This document shows, piece by piece, positions 63,047-64,000 of a stretch of 64,000 nt of DNA (position 1 is the first letter of the stretch; every line of letters starts with the position of its first letter). The notes beneath the pieces are model-generated. The model ran no database searches, was not told the DNA's origin, and saw only the letters and a list, made by a program, of their open reading frames with translations. Where the stretch lies: positions 3,382,530 to 3,446,529 of the forward strand of contig NZ_RWIV01000001.1 in assembly GCF_003944835.1 (NCBI RefSeq), written 5' to 3'. This DNA is from Bacillus sp. HMF5848 (GTDB lineage Bacteria; Bacillota; Bacilli; Bacillales; HMF5848). The position numbers and the translations under genes were made by a program.

Positions 63047-63085
63047 ATAAAAAAACAGCAAGAATCCAGCTGTATCCTTGCTGTT
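63047..63085 (-). terminator. Strong intrinsic terminator upstream of the importer promoter
   Basis: AACAGCAAG (63054-63062) and CTTGCTGTT (63077-63085); minus-strand reading ends in seven T. It ends transcripts coming from the right, probably those of the 63454 gene. Confidence 0.9.
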
Positions 63086-63453
63086 CCAGTACTTATAATC
63101 TAGATTTTTCTTAATAAAATATAAATCAGTATTTTACAATAAAGTTATCGTTAAGTTTACTGTTGATTTCTCAATTTCGATTTCTACATGCTTTTTTAGC
63201 TTCTCCATTCATTTCTTTTAGTAATACAGACATTTTATATAATCACTTTCGTTAACTTTGTTCGGTCCTACCCTGGGTTTGGAATTATCTAAAACTTGCA
63301 TTTCAATAAACCAATCTGGGTATTGCAGGTTATTCTGATGCATAAGAGCCAGTGATCGAAAAGAAAACAATTACCTCAAGCTAATCCACCTTACTAATCA
63401 ATTAAATAATTAAAACATTATGTTTTTTATAATGTCGCATATCTTCACTCATC
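63086..63453. other. Gap with a third operator-like word and possible gene debris
   Basis: AAGTTATCGTTAAG at 63142-63155 is a one-mismatch copy of the mannan operator word, and CGTTAACTTT at 63250-63259 is an exact half. A 41-codon minus frame (63218-63343: MHQNNLQYPDWFIEMQVLDN...) has protein-like composition but no ribosome site and no known family; it may be debris of a lost gene. Confidence 0.4.
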
Positions 63454-64000
63454 CTAAACACTCTTCACTCTCGTAAATATTAGATTTGTCCCAAGGCCGA
63501 ATAAAAATGGTCCAAATATAACAAAAAAGGCAAAGTTATATGTTGCTGTAAAGTACATAATGATAATTAAGGTTAATACTGCTAACGATAGGTGAATATA
63601 TTTAATAGATGAAAAAAAAGAGAGTAGGATTATCCCCTTCCAATTCTTGTTTTTGAATTGCAGGAAATACACACTATAAAGTAACAATAATACAGTAAGA
63701 GCTAGAATATATAAAAGAACTAAGGTTATAGCTAACGAGTACGAGCTGCTCCATTTATTCACAAAAAACAAAGCCGTATATATTAAAATAAAGCTAATGG
63801 AGAAGAGAAACGATGACATTCTCTCTGAAGCAAGTGCTTCATAGTTCTTCTTATATAAAGCTTTTATATCATCTTCTTCATCTACACCTTCTAAAATATT
63901 TTTAAGTGTTACCAATAGTGCATTAGCAGAAGGAATCACTGCATAAATGACAAGGCCTTTTAGCAAATACAACCAGAAAAAAAAGCTGACTTTGAAAAAT
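63454..64000 (-). CDS. DUF624 (YesL-like) membrane protein, 5' end outside the window
   Basis: The frame is open to the right edge (reading FFKVSFFFWLYLLKG before the first usable TTG at 63972), so the true start lies beyond it. About 180 residues are visible, with five membrane segments. The pattern of an aromatic-rich first helix, a short Pro-containing turn (AVIPSANALL) and a charged loop fits DUF624, a family often found in sugar ABC importer operons. Function unknown; the call rests on layout and context. Confidence 0.65.
   Translation of the reverse strand, partial: FFKVSFFFWLYLLKGLVIYAVIPSANALLVTLKNILEGVDEEDDIKALYKKNYEALASERMSSFLFSISFILIYTALFFVNKWSSSYSLAITLVLLYILALTVLLLLYSVYFLQFKNKNWKGIILLSFFSSIKYIHLSLAVLTLIIIMYFTATYNFAFFVIFGPFLFGLGTNLIFTRVKSV

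Noticed and set aside
1-64000. tRNA, rRNA, CRISPR arrays, insertion sequences, prophage genes
   Set aside because: Looked for by eye on both strands; no regular repeat-spacer series, transposase or cloverleaf-like stretch was seen.

Overview
The window looks like chromosomal DNA of a low-GC, Gram-positive, motile and probably spore-forming member of the Bacillaceae. Supporting signs are strong AGGAGG-type ribosome binding sites, GTG and TTG starts, lipoprotein sugar-binding proteins, an S-layer-homology (SLH) protein, a HemAT-type aerotaxis receptor, a Spo0E-like small protein and CcpA (cre) sites. The genus cannot be fixed from sequence alone. I see no rRNA, tRNA, CRISPR array, phage or insertion sequence.

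Layout. (1) 1-4836, minus strand: a sugar ABC importer operon (ROK repressor, two permeases, lipoprotein, start of a large carbohydrate enzyme cut by the window edge). (2) 5127-8840, plus: a secreted Cys-containing protein and a large SLH-anchored beta-propeller protein. (3) 9316-13002, plus: an operon of a FapA/DUF342 protein, a triple-GAF protein and a PilZ protein. A zinc-ribbon protein on the minus strand follows. (4) 14583-26036: a Wzx/Wzy-type exopolysaccharide locus with divergent and convergent units (priming sugar transferase, epimerase, Wzz/tyrosine-kinase fusion, CpsB-type phosphatase, deacetylase, GT4 glycosyltransferase, Wzy, Wzx, ATP-grasp enzyme, LCP ligase). (5) 26128-32093, minus: a dCache chemoreceptor, a PAS-GGDEF-EAL protein and HemAT. 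(6) 32430-41302, minus: a Gram-positive Pel operon (epimerase-pelD-pelE-pelA deacetylase-pelF-pelG). It is followed by a separate GH114 Pel hydrolase gene with its own promoter and a clear c-di-GMP-I riboswitch. (7) 41743-47788: small housekeeping or unknown genes, a second GGDEF-EAL protein, glutaredoxin, a SIMPL protein and an unlisted Spo0E-like gene. (8) 48080-64000: a mannan-use region with CE7 esterase, ROK sugar kinase, ManA, a 1625-residue GH26 mannanase, GH113, GH130, an ABC importer without its ATPase, and the edge of a DUF624 protein. Gene remnants are scattered through it, including the clear 3' end of a phosphoglucomutase.

How it fits together. Two exopolysaccharide systems sit about 10 kb apart. 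Cyclic di-GMP appears at every level: two apparently intact GGDEF-EAL proteins, a PilZ protein, a PelD with a kept RxxD site but a lost GGDEF motif, and a riboswitch on the Pel-cleaving enzyme. This suggests one second messenger tunes both making and cutting of the Pel matrix. In the mannan region the mannanase and importer promoters share an identical 14-bp operator-like word just past the predicted start of transcription, and each has a cre site, so both probably answer to one specific repressor plus CcpA.
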